Of a stretch of DNA of 64,000 bases, positions 7,545 through 15,233 are shown in pieces. Position 1 is the first letter of the stretch. Each line of letters starts with the position of its first letter. Origin of the DNA: Paenibacillus montanisoli (GTDB lineage: Bacteria > Bacillota > Bacilli > Paenibacillales > Paenibacillaceae). A model generated the notes under the pieces. That model was not told the DNA's origin. It worked only from the letters and a program-made list of their open reading frames with translations, and searched no databases. A program made the position numbers and the translations under genes. The stretch covers positions 434,001-498,000 of the forward strand of contig NZ_QLUW01000002.1 of assembly GCF_003268025.1 (NCBI RefSeq). The letters run 5' to 3'.

Positions 7545-8447
7545 TTATACGCCGACTGTTTTCAGCTTGCCGTCAAGGAATTTCTTCGCGCGTGGAATAT
7601 CCTCTTCTTCAAGATGCTCGATGATGATCGGAATGTTCGGATGCTGCTTCGCAAGACGCTGCAGGTACAAGTCGTAGTTCAGATCGCCAAGGCCAGGCGC
7701 CGGAAGCTCGACTGCGCCAGCGCCGCGGAACGAATGCGATTCCGAAGCGTCGATTGCGGCATGCTTCTCACCCGTGTCTTCGGCGCGTTTGCAGTCTTTT
7801 GCGTGAGCGATTTTGATTTTGTCGCCCAGCGTATTGAAGATCTGGTTCAGCGTAGCGTCGATATGATCGATATTGCTGTCCGTGAAATAGTTGGTAGGGT
7901 CCATCATTAGGCCAAGACCCGGGTGATTCACGTCGGAGAACAGGCGCGCCACTTGGTCAACCGAACCGATGACGTTGTTCACGTAGTTCTCGATCATGAA
8001 CATCGAGCCGTTGTCATAGGCGAACTTCGCCAGATCTTCGATTGTCTTGCACACTTCTTCGTAGGCTTCTTCCGTGCCGTTCTTCGGATCCCATACCCAG
8101 TCGCTCTCGATGTTGTATGTGCCGGTTTCGCTGACAACATACGGGCTTCCGAGATCACGCGCGAATTGCAGGATTTGCTTTACGCTATTTACGTTTTGCT
8201 GGCGTTTAACCGGATCCGGGTGAATCAAGTTCGTGTATGCGGAGACGCAGACGATCGGCAAATTCGCGTCACGGAACGCGTCGCGGATGATATGGCACTT
8301 CTCTCTAGTCAAAGCGTCGTACGACAAATCCATATCTTTGAAGGCAAGGTCCAGCTGAACGCAGGAAAAGCCGTCTTTCTTCATGCGGGCGATCGATTCT
8401 TGCAGCGAATACGGGTAGTACGCGTTAAAAATACCTACGGATAACAT
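7545..8447 (-). CDS. Sugar phosphate isomerase/epimerase-type TIM barrel (MocC-like)
   Basis: 300 residues of the xylose-isomerase-like / AP-endonuclease-2 TIM-barrel family. Likely metal ligands are spread as expected over the barrel: Glu in IENYVNN, Asp in MMDPTNYF, His in IAHAKDC and Glu in IIIEHL near the C-terminus. Members isomerise, epimerise or dehydrate sugars and inosose intermediates (compare IolE, IolI, MocC). GGAGG seven bases before ATG 8447 fixes the start. It follows the MocA-like gene by 20 bases and ends the first transcription unit of the locus. The specific reaction is not deducible. Confidence 0.9.
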   Translation of the reverse strand: MLSVGIFNAYYPYSLQESIARMKKDGFSCVQLDLAFKDMDLSYDALTREKCHIIRDAFRDANLPIVCVSAYTNLIHPDPVKRQQNVNSVKQILQFARDLGSPYVVSETGTYNIESDWVWDPKNGTEEAYEEVCKTIEDLAKFAYDNGSMFMIENYVNNVIGSVDQVARLFSDVNHPGLGLMMDPTNYFTDSNIDHIDATLNQIFNTLGDKIKIAHAKDCKRAEDTGEKHAAIDASESHSFRGAGAVELPAPGLGDLNYDLYLQRLAKQHPNIPIIIEHLEEEDIPRAKKFLDGKLKTVGV

Positions 8448-8467
8448 AGCAATTACCTCCACTAAAA

Positions 8468-9571
8468 TTATTTTTGGTTAAATATTTCCGCAAACGTAAC
8501 GGTTCTTTCTTCTGCAATCGACTTGTAGCATGCATCTACGCAAGCGATCGTTCTCAGGTTATCGCGGCCGCCGATTTCCGGCTCGGTATCGGATTCCACG
8601 GCGCGCAGCAGCTGCGCCATCGTGCCTTGGAACGCATCCGGGAACCAAACTTGATCCCATTCCGGACGAATCCACTCGTTCGGCGCTTGCTTCGTCGTGA
8701 ACGCGAGCGTACTTGGGGAATGCTCCGGATAACGCGGCCAGCCGATCGTTCCCGTTGCCATGCCGTCAAGTCCTTCGACGCGCCACTTGATGTAGATATC
8801 TTTCTCTGTTCCTTCACCCGGCCATGCCCATACGTCATCCAGGCTTGTTGCCATGAGCTCGTTAGCGTACTGGAAGGTGTACTGCGTAATGCCGTCAATA
8901 TGCTTGAACTTCGTACGCGGGTCTCTGCGGGTGACGGCCGTAATTTTCTCCGGGTCGCCGAACAGATATCGGAACGTATCGATATGATGGATACCCATGT
9001 TCAATATTTCAATTTGCTCGTATTTCTCCAGGTAAGCCTGCCAGTGCGGAATCGCGCGCATTTCAATCGTAGCCAATACCGTCTCGCCCAAGTAACCGCC
9101 GTCCAGGATCGCTTTCAACGCCCGAATGGACTGGTCGTAACGCATGTTGGAGTTAACCGCGAGTTTGATGCCCGCCGCTTCGCACAGCTCTACGATTTCG
9201 TGTGCCTCGCGCGAATTCATCGCAAGCGGCTTCTGGCATAGAATGCCTTTGATATGCGGCTGTTTGACCGCTAGCTTAACGACCTCAAGTTGACGGTCCG
9301 GTGGAAAAGCGATATCGAGAATTTCAATCTCGGGATCGCAGACAAGCTCTTCCCAAGTGCGGTGCACCTTCGGAATGTTCCGAAGCTCCGCGACTTCCTT
9401 AGCATTCTCATACGTACGCGACGCAATCGCTGCAGGATTGAAGCCGGCGTCGCGGTAAGCGACGAGATGGCAATCGCGCATAATGAAGCCGGAACCGATG
9501 CATCCTATGCGGTAATCCTTTCTTTTCGGCAATTCAGGGCGAATAATCGTGTTAAAATCGAGCTGTTTCAT
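8468..9571 (-). CDS. Gfo/Idh/MocA-family NAD(P)-dependent dehydrogenase
   Basis: 367 residues. The N-terminal Rossmann fold shows GCIGSGFIMRDCH (about residues 23-35), and CQKPLAMN near residue 113 corresponds to the catalytic EKP lysine segment, with Q in place of the common E. The C-terminal half is the alpha/beta substrate domain, with HHIDTFRYLFG (about 196-206) supplying histidine and aspartate. Members oxidise a hydroxyl group of sugars or inositols, including MocA in rhizopine breakdown and IolG for myo-inositol. AAAGGAGA precedes the ATG. Middle gene of a three-gene operon with the epimerase and TIM barrel. Confidence 0.93.
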   Translation of the reverse strand: MKQLDFNTIIRPELPKRKDYRIGCIGSGFIMRDCHLVAYRDAGFNPAAIASRTYENAKEVAELRNIPKVHRTWEELVCDPEIEILDIAFPPDRQLEVVKLAVKQPHIKGILCQKPLAMNSREAHEIVELCEAAGIKLAVNSNMRYDQSIRALKAILDGGYLGETVLATIEMRAIPHWQAYLEKYEQIEILNMGIHHIDTFRYLFGDPEKITAVTRRDPRTKFKHIDGITQYTFQYANELMATSLDDVWAWPGEGTEKDIYIKWRVEGLDGMATGTIGWPRYPEHSPSTLAFTTKQAPNEWIRPEWDQVWFPDAFQGTMAQLLRAVESDTEPEIGGRDNLRTIACVDACYKSIAEERTVTFAEIFNQK

Positions 9572-9589
9572 GGGATGTATTCTCCTTTG

Positions 9590-10585
9590 CTACTTTACTG
9601 ACTCTTCGATCCATAATGCTGTCGTTAAACGGCATTCTTCTCCTGCTTGCAGGCCGCGTACGCCGGTGAGCTCATGCTCGTACGGGAGATTGAAGGCGTC
9701 CGTCACATAGGTATACGGCTCAATCGAGAACGCTTGATCCCAGTTCGGCCGGAACAGCAGCACATACGGGAATTGTTGATCCAACCCGTACGCAATCGTG
9801 TACCCCGTATCATGAAGCGCGATACGGCAAACCGGATCCGCGTTCGGATCGAGCGTCAGCAGCGTACAGCCTAGCTCCGGATATGAGCCTAATGCAATCC
9901 CGTCCTGTCTGATCTCATTGCTGAGATCGGTCGGCGCCGGTCTTCCGGTCACGAACGAAAGGTTCGTAATCGGCCATTCCTCCAGCGCGGGAATCTGCAG
10001 CCTAATGTTGTTATCGCTTTCATAAGGCAGAGAAAAATAGGGATGCAACCCGTAGGCGAACGGCGCTTCGACATCGCCTTCATTATGAATGACGCTGTCC
10101 ATGTACAGCTTGCCGCCTGCTAGACGATATGTAATTGTAAAGGTCAACTCATGCGGGAAATACGCCAAAATCTCAGGGTAATCCGCGTAACGCAGTCTGC
10201 TGGTCACCCATGCGCCCCGTTCATCGGAAGCGCCGTAGTCGACCACTTCCCAAGGACGGACAATCAGCTCCCCGTGAAGATGATAATCAGGCGGTTCGTT
10301 AATCGGGAAATTGTACGAGCGCCCGCGAAATTCGAATTGCCCTTGGCGGATCCGGTTCGGCGGGAACAAGATCGGCGTGCCGTATTTCGAAGCGGCAGAA
10401 TTTTCTTCCTTCAGTGTCTGCATGGAGACTGAAGTCTTGATCACTTCGCGTCCGCCGGTCGTAAAGCGGTACAGGTTGTTGCCGACCTCCGGCAGCAGCT
10501 CCGCGACGCTTTCGTTTGCGGAATCGGTCAATACCACAATGGAAAATCCGTCTTGTTGGCGGCATTCAGCTGAATATCTGCTCAT
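9590..10585 (-). CDS. Aldose 1-epimerase family protein
   Basis: 331 residues, galactose-mutarotase-like beta-sandwich. Recognisable elements are FPPNRIRQGQFEFRG near residue 75, NEPPDYHLHGEL around 92 (histidine of the active site), and GLHPYFSLP near 178, which carries the second histidine; the general base glutamate probably lies in SIEPYTYVTDAFN near the C-terminus. Such enzymes interconvert sugar anomers. GGAGGG before ATG 10585 sets the start. It is the first gene behind the strongest promoter-operator of the locus, so its substrate is likely the inducer sugar or a product. Confidence 0.9.
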   Translation of the reverse strand: MSRYSAECRQQDGFSIVVLTDSANESVAELLPEVGNNLYRFTTGGREVIKTSVSMQTLKEENSAASKYGTPILFPPNRIRQGQFEFRGRSYNFPINEPPDYHLHGELIVRPWEVVDYGASDERGAWVTSRLRYADYPEILAYFPHELTFTITYRLAGGKLYMDSVIHNEGDVEAPFAYGLHPYFSLPYESDNNIRLQIPALEEWPITNLSFVTGRPAPTDLSNEIRQDGIALGSYPELGCTLLTLDPNADPVCRIALHDTGYTIAYGLDQQFPYVLLFRPNWDQAFSIEPYTYVTDAFNLPYEHELTGVRGLQAGEECRLTTALWIEESVK

Positions 10586-10655
10586 GTTTTCCCTCCGATA
10601 CATTCGTGGGTAAAGCGCCTGGCCTGAAACGGTGTCAGCGGTTTCACGCCCTCCG

Positions 10656-10669
10656 TGTGCCCGGGCACA
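10656..10669. promoter_or_regulatory. LacI-type operator, copy 3 (before epimerase operon)
   Basis: TGTGCCCGGGCACA, a perfect 14-base palindrome placed 5 bases after the -10 box of the operon promoter. It is the best of the three related sites in the locus. Confidence 0.8.
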
Positions 10670-10673
10670 GTTG

Positions 10674-10702
10674 ATTATATAACAGGACTTATAAACTCAC
10701 AA
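10674..10702 (-). promoter_or_regulatory. Sigma-A promoter of the epimerase-mocA-mocC-like operon
   Basis: Minus strand: TTGTGA (10702-10697), 17-base spacer, TATAAT (10679-10674), followed by the operator at 10656-10669. Confidence 0.75.
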
Positions 10703-10732
10703 CACCAATTTTTTATATTAAACAACGAAATA

Positions 10733-10757
10733 AGAGGCTCTGATATCCAGAACCTCT
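10733..10757 (-). terminator. Intrinsic terminator of the DUF2332-pentapeptide operon
   Basis: Minus strand AGAGGTTCTG / CAGAGCCTCT stem with GATAT loop followed by TATTTCG. It separates this operon from the moc-like locus. Confidence 0.6.
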
Positions 10758-10827
10758 CATGTTCGCCGCTAAACTAAAATAAGTATGCCCCGAAGAATTC
10801 GGCCCTACTCTCCAGGATTTCGATCTA

Positions 10828-11418
10828 TCATTCAACGATGTTGATATCCATGCAGTAGAGCAGGTTCATCGCCTCAGGCAGCGTAAAAGTCGCTTGGCGA
10901 ATTGGATTTCGGCTCGGATCAATGGTGTAATTGACGGCATTCGTCAAATCGGCGCCTGTTAAATCCGTATCGTCAAACAAGCTTTCGCTGAAATCCGTTC
11001 CTTTCAAATCCGCCTTCGGCAGCTTCGCTTCCCGGAAATCAACGTCCTTCGCGCTGCATCCAACCCATGAACATTGCGGTAAGGAAAGGCCGATAAAGGT
11101 GGAATGGTTGAGCGTGCATGCCTCGAACTTCAGCAGGCCCGGCACCTTAATTCTGGGCCACTCCGCCTCGGTCCAATTAATGCCGACTAGCTTGGATTGC
11201 ACGAAGCTCACCTGCGCGAACTTGCTCCCTGTCATTTTGCAAAGGTTCAAATCACAGCGGATAAACGTACAGCCCGTGAACTTGCATTCGTCAAACCGCG
11301 ACTCGCCGAAGCTGCAGTTCGTGAAGATGCAGTCGTAGAAGCTGACATCGGCAAGCTCTTGCCCTGAAAATTGGATATTGTTGAAGGTCTCGTCAAAATA
11401 TTCGCTTTCAATGAACAT
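10828..11418 (-). CDS. Pentapeptide-repeat protein (Qnr-like architecture)
   Basis: 196 residues made almost wholly of pentapeptide repeats of the A(D/N)LXX / CXFXX kind (for example CIFTN CSFGE SRFDE CKFTG CTFIR), interrupted near residues 85-95 and ending in a non-repeat tail. This forms a right-handed quadrilateral helix. Length and the central break resemble Qnr/MfpA-type proteins that mimic DNA and protect gyrase, but sequence alone cannot show that function. It lies 21 bases after the DUF2332 gene and is probably co-transcribed with it. Confidence 0.85.
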   Translation of the reverse strand: MFIESEYFDETFNNIQFSGQELADVSFYDCIFTNCSFGESRFDECKFTGCTFIRCDLNLCKMTGSKFAQVSFVQSKLVGINWTEAEWPRIKVPGLLKFEACTLNHSTFIGLSLPQCSWVGCSAKDVDFREAKLPKADLKGTDFSESLFDDTDLTGADLTNAVNYTIDPSRNPIRQATFTLPEAMNLLYCMDINIVE

Positions 11419-11439
11419 GCGGTCACTTCCTTGTACGTA

Positions 11440-12459
11440 TTAGAGCTTCCAGGTGAACCAACGGCCGTGGCCGTCCGTTTCGGCCAGCGTCACGCTAGCG
11501 TGCACGCCTTTTATGTAAGAATCGAGGTGGAGCTCAGCATCCCACATGTTATTGTACAGGTGGAACACATCCCTAGTCTCCCCCAGCCGATGAATTTGAT
11601 CGAATAGCCGTTTCTTCGCTTCCTTCGTCAATTGATTGGCAACATGCGTATGAAAAATACATAATGCATGCTCGCGATCCGCCGTGATTAGATCCAGATA
11701 AGCGATGCCATCGCCTTCGATGAGCTGAACCGCATGCTGCTGAAAATACCGGGCAGCGGCATTGAAATGATTTCGCCGATCGGCATGCTCCGGCCAAATT
11801 AACGCCTTCAGCCAAACTCGGTCTTCCTTGACCTGCAGGCGGTTCACATGCAGATCAATGCCGATCCGCGATGCTACCGGTGGACTATGCCGCGTGAGGA
11901 ACGGCTTGTTTGCGCCTCGTATGGTCGTCTCGATGACGAAATCCGAATCTGGGTTGCCATAGTACTCATCCGCGCCATTGTAGCGATACCTGTACTGGTC
12001 CCACAGCAGCTGCAGACCGGCGCTGGTTCCGATTTCGACCAAAGCCAGCGGCTTGCCGGCGAGCCGATGGATATGGCAAAATGCGGGATACAGGTAGGCG
12101 CATCTGCGGACTTCGTTCGTCTGGACGAGCTTGGTTTCCAAAAGCCGTACGATCTCGTTGCGGTGCAGAAAGCAAAACGCTTTGAAGGCGGGGAATGCGG
12201 ATGATGGATCTCGAGGCTGCTCAGTCAAGCTGGGGTAATACTGCGTGACTTCATGCTGTCTTCCTAGAATCAGCAAAAAATGGACAGCGGCCAGGAGCAG
12301 ATTCGGGACCGGCTGTCCCGCCTTGCATGCAGTAAGCATGCCAAGCAGCTCTTCATCGGCTGCGATGCGATGGGAAAGCTGTTCATAGAGAGGACTAGAC
12401 CCTCTGCACTCCCGGTCGGCGAACCTTTTAAACAGGTCGGAAAGGACGGACGTTTCCAC
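11440..12459 (-). CDS. DUF2332 domain protein
   Basis: 339 residues, cytoplasmic. It matches the DUF2332 family: an N-terminal helical part (LSDLFKRFADRECRG..PLYEQLSHRIA), a central LALVEIGTSAGLQLLWDQY segment (about 150-168) that looks like a SAM-methyltransferase motif I, and a later FHTHVANQL stretch. No enzymatic activity is established for the family as far as I know. GTG at 12459 is preferred to an upstream ATG because CGGAGGTG lies seven bases before it. First gene of an operon with the pentapeptide protein. Confidence 0.82.
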   Translation of the reverse strand: METSVLSDLFKRFADRECRGSSPLYEQLSHRIAADEELLGMLTACKAGQPVPNLLLAAVHFLLILGRQHEVTQYYPSLTEQPRDPSSAFPAFKAFCFLHRNEIVRLLETKLVQTNEVRRCAYLYPAFCHIHRLAGKPLALVEIGTSAGLQLLWDQYRYRYNGADEYYGNPDSDFVIETTIRGANKPFLTRHSPPVASRIGIDLHVNRLQVKEDRVWLKALIWPEHADRRNHFNAAARYFQQHAVQLIEGDGIAYLDLITADREHALCIFHTHVANQLTKEAKKRLFDQIHRLGETRDVFHLYNNMWDAELHLDSYIKGVHASVTLAETDGHGRWFTWKL

Positions 12460-12551
12460 GGCTACACCTCCGAGTAGGATGACTTTTTCGTCGATTTCTA
12501 ACGTGGCATCTCCCACAACTTGAATGACTTCGATAATCGAAATGGCCTCAT

Positions 12552-12790
12552 GTTAACGCGCATACGCTAACGGTTGCCACGCACGCTATTTAGCCTCGAA
12601 TGACCCTTTTTGAAAGGCTGACGGTTCTCAGAAAGGCTATTTGGCGATTGGGGCAGTGAATTCTTCCGATTTGAACCAAGTAACGCCTCTGGCAACCGTT
12701 AGATTTTATCAAAGGCTATTGATGTGCAAATAAGCGCTGGAGCAACCGTTAGAATTTCCGGCTCTCTCCTGTTACCGCGTACACGCTAAC
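12552..12790. repeat. Intergenic repeat element with four CTAACGGTTGC units, two per strand
   Basis: Within the 419-base gap between the DUF2332 and acetyltransferase genes, the unit CTAACGGTTGCCA..GCTATTT starts at 12567 and (degenerate, CTGACGGTT) at 12618 on the plus strand. It appears on the minus strand starting at 12702 and 12752. Spacing is about 50 bases in each pair and the pairs face each other. The block is bounded by direct repeats GTTAACGCGCATACGCTAAC (12552) and its 17/20 match at 12771. No coding sequence was found in this gap. Confidence 0.8.
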
Positions 12791-12878
12791 TATATAAAAG
12801 TCGACAAAGCCGCCAATTAACAGATGGTGGGATTCTCTGCAATCTGAAGGAACGGCCCTACGGACGCTCCTAGAAGCC

Positions 12879-13445
12879 TTATCCAAGGGGCTTCTCTTCC
12901 TTCAGGCGATCGTAATCGCTCTTTGTCATGCCATAGACAAGCTCATCGTAATGCCGGCCCTTCGTGAAAATCATATCCCGCAGATGCCCCTCCTGCTTGA
13001 ACCCGAGCCGTTCCTGCAATGCGGCAGAACCTTCGTTAAACGAATAGACGTGGGCATTGGCTTTGTTGTAGCGCAGCTCTTCAAAGTAATAGCGAAGGAT
13101 GATTCGGACTGCTTCGGACGCAAATCCCTTGCGCCAATGCTCGCGGAAGACCGCTACGCCGTATTTGAACGTGCCGCTGCGCGGATTGCAGCCGTTCGTG
13201 CAAATGCTGCCGGCCAATTCGCCGTCCAGCGTCTCAATCGCCAGCCAGACGTTATCGCCGTCCGTCGGCCGTTCGGCCTGCCCCTCCGCCCAAGCCTGCG
13301 TCCCGTCCTCGGAGCGCGGAAAATAGATCACATCGCACAGCCTCGCGCTTTCGGAGTCGAAATCGTTCGCATGGAATAGTGCCCAGTCGCTGCGATGCGC
13401 CGGCCGCAGCCTGATTTTGCAGCCTGCCCATAGATAGGATTGCAT
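12879..13445 (-). CDS. GNAT-family N-acetyltransferase (RimJ/RimL type)
   Basis: 188 residues. The GNAT fold is visible: a strand-rich middle (ETLDGELAGSICTNG), then FREHWRKGFASEAVRIILRY (about 108-127), which carries the acetyl-CoA pyrophosphate-binding loop in an R-K-G-F-A-S-E form, and LGFKQEGHLRDMIF at the C-terminus typical of RimJ/RimL relatives. The substrate could be a protein N-terminus or a small amine. GGAGGGG before ATG 13445 fixes the start. It follows the deacetylase gene by 25 bases, probably in one transcript. Confidence 0.88.
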   Translation of the reverse strand: MQSYLWAGCKIRLRPAHRSDWALFHANDFDSESARLCDVIYFPRSEDGTQAWAEGQAERPTDGDNVWLAIETLDGELAGSICTNGCNPRSGTFKYGVAVFREHWRKGFASEAVRIILRYYFEELRYNKANAHVYSFNEGSAALQERLGFKQEGHLRDMIFTKGRHYDELVYGMTKSDYDRLKEEKPLG

Positions 13446-13470
13446 GTTCGTCCCCTCCCTGGGATCGCTT

Positions 13471-14091
13471 CTATCGATCAAGCCCTAGCAGCTCGCTTAC
13501 CGTGACAAGCCGATACCCTTGCTCCAGCAGCTCAGGCACCAGCACGGATAACGCTTCTAACGATTGCGAACGGTCGCCGCCAGCGTCATGGAACAGCAGA
13601 ATGCTTCCATCCCTTATAGAGGGGCGGGTCTCAGCCAAAATATGCTCGGTTCCCGGCATGGCCCAATCATTGGCCCTCAAGTTCAGCCCATGGATGACTT
13701 TGTAGCCAAGCTCTGCGGCCACTACGAGCAGATCGTCGTTAACATCCAGATAAGGCGGACGGAAGGTGTTCGGTTTGCGCCCTGTCACTTCAACGATCAA
13801 CTGTTCAGCCTGCTGAAGCTCGGCCCTCTGTTCGTCCTTGCTGATCTCGGGCATATGCGGATGGGTCAAGCTGTGGTTGCCTAGCTCATGACCTTCTTCA
13901 TGTATCTGCCTAGCGATCTCCGGGTATTTGGCCATATTCGTTCCCAAGGTGTAGAACGTCGCCTTCGCGCCGTGCTGCTTGAACACATCCAGAAATTGCG
14001 GCGTCCACTCCGGATCGGGTACGTCGTCGAACGTAATGGCGATTAGTCTGCCCGCCGATTGAACCTCATTGATGATTTCCGCTGCTTTCAT
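13471..14091 (-). CDS. Polysaccharide deacetylase (NodB-homology) family protein
   Basis: 206 residues, a bare carbohydrate-esterase-4 domain with no signal peptide. Conserved motifs in order: ITFDDVPD (catalytic Asp and metal-binding Asp), GNHSLTHPHM (metal-binding His pair), FRPPY, and ILLFHDAGG with the C-terminal catalytic histidine. Such enzymes remove acetyl groups from N-acetyl sugars in peptidoglycan or chitooligosaccharides. The absence of an export signal suggests an intracellular small substrate or unrecognised export. Upstream of the acetyltransferase gene. Confidence 0.9.
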   Translation of the reverse strand: MKAAEIINEVQSAGRLIAITFDDVPDPEWTPQFLDVFKQHGAKATFYTLGTNMAKYPEIARQIHEEGHELGNHSLTHPHMPEISKDEQRAELQQAEQLIVEVTGRKPNTFRPPYLDVNDDLLVVAAELGYKVIHGLNLRANDWAMPGTEHILAETRPSIRDGSILLFHDAGGDRSQSLEALSVLVPELLEQGYRLVTVSELLGLDR

Positions 14092-14112
14092 CTTCGCTCT
14101 CCCCTTCTACCT

Positions 14113-14160
14113 AAAAATAAAAAAAAGGACTACCAAAATCATATCGATTTTGGAGTCCTT
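14113..14160 (-). terminator. Strong intrinsic terminator of the PhyH gene
   Basis: Minus strand AAGGACTCCAAAATCG pairs with GATTTTGGTAGTCCTT (one mismatch) and runs into eight T residues, directly after the PhyH-type gene. Confidence 0.9.
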
Positions 14161-14171
14161 GTACAACAAAA

Positions 14172-15014
14172 TTACTCGTGCGTAGGCTCGATCGCAGGGT
14201 AGCCGATCTTCTGCCAGCGGAACAGATGCTTCGCGCGGTCCGACATTTGCTCGTAGGTTTCGATCGGAATTTGAACGCGGTTGTCGCGGTCCATCGCGCT
14301 GTAAATGAGCGCAAGGTTCGGACGAATCGAATCGCCGCGGTTCGGCGTGCCGCGGTGCCACATGCGCACGTCGCGGAGCAGGATCGAACCTGCAGGCATG
14401 TGCACTTTGATCGAGTGCATGTGCGGCGCCAATTCTTCCGGATTCGGGCCGTTCGGGCCGTAGTAGTTATCAGGCAGCAGGTGAGTGCCGCCCGGCCAAA
14501 TTTCCATCGGGCCGTTGCCGTCGTGAACGTCGACGAGCGGAATGTTGAAGACGAGATCCGTAATCGGCAGGTGCGTGTTGCACAGATCGCCGAATCTAGC
14601 GCCGTAATCCGGGTGAACCGGCTGCGATTTCTGGCCGCCAGGAAGCGACGTGTTCGACGAGAACAGCGTTACGGAGTAGTCTTTGCCAAGAATGCGGTCC
14701 ATGATCGCCAGTGCGAACGGGTGCTCGATAACGAGCGGATCATTGAACGGCGCTTGGAACGGAAGGAAGATGCCGAGGTGGTTCGTTCCTTCGTTAAAGC
14801 CGGTTTTATTCAAATAAATTTCTTTGCCATGCTTATCGATGAACCAGTCCATCGCTTCCTGGAACGCGGTGCGAAGCTCGACGACTTTCGCTTCAGGCAG
14901 GACGCCTTCGAGAATCACATAACCGTTTACGCGAATCAGGTTAACGGCAAGCTGGATCGTTTCTTCATTAAGAGTAAGCGTATCCAATTCTTGTTGACTT
15001 ACTTTCACGATCAT
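14172..15014 (-). CDS. Phytanoyl-CoA dioxygenase (PhyH) family oxygenase
   Basis: 280 residues of the Fe(II)/2-oxoglutarate-dependent PhyH family. Iron ligands are HPDYG (His and Asp, near residue 133) and the distal His in VRMWHRGTPNRG (near 219); the following arginine in SIRPNLAL binds 2-oxoglutarate. Family members hydroxylate small molecules. ATG 15014 overlaps the GAGGTG ribosome site, so the GTG two codons later (15008) with GAGGTG eight bases upstream may be the true start. Single-gene unit with its own terminator; the substrate is unknown. Confidence 0.9.
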   Translation of the reverse strand: MIVKVSQQELDTLTLNEETIQLAVNLIRVNGYVILEGVLPEAKVVELRTAFQEAMDWFIDKHGKEIYLNKTGFNEGTNHLGIFLPFQAPFNDPLVIEHPFALAIMDRILGKDYSVTLFSSNTSLPGGQKSQPVHPDYGARFGDLCNTHLPITDLVFNIPLVDVHDGNGPMEIWPGGTHLLPDNYYGPNGPNPEELAPHMHSIKVHMPAGSILLRDVRMWHRGTPNRGDSIRPNLALIYSAMDRDNRVQIPIETYEQMSDRAKHLFRWQKIGYPAIEPTHE

Positions 15015-15211
15015 TCACCTCACGAAATTGATGTCTTCATAGGACAGGTAATACCTTTACTAAAATAGCACTTTTATTCCCGAAATACTAAACTTATTAT
15101 CCGATCCTGATCTCACTTTACGGACATTTACCCGAAAATAAGCGCAGTCCGGCGCTTTTGCCCCTCCTTTCGTCGCGATCGTGCGATCATACTCCTACAG
15201 TATGGAACAAT

Positions 15212-15233
15212 CAGGCCAAATTTATTTGGCCTG
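15212..15233 (-). terminator. Hairpin enclosing the methyltransferase stop codon
   Basis: CAGGCCAAA and TTTGGCCTG form a perfect nine-base stem whose four-base loop contains the TAA stop of the methyltransferase gene. The following T tract is short (ATTGTT), so termination strength is uncertain. Confidence 0.5.

Noticed and set aside
14178-15068. 296-codon plus-strand frame opposite the PhyH gene
   Set aside because: Mirror of a well-supported PhyH oxygenase; Arg/Val-rich shadow translation.
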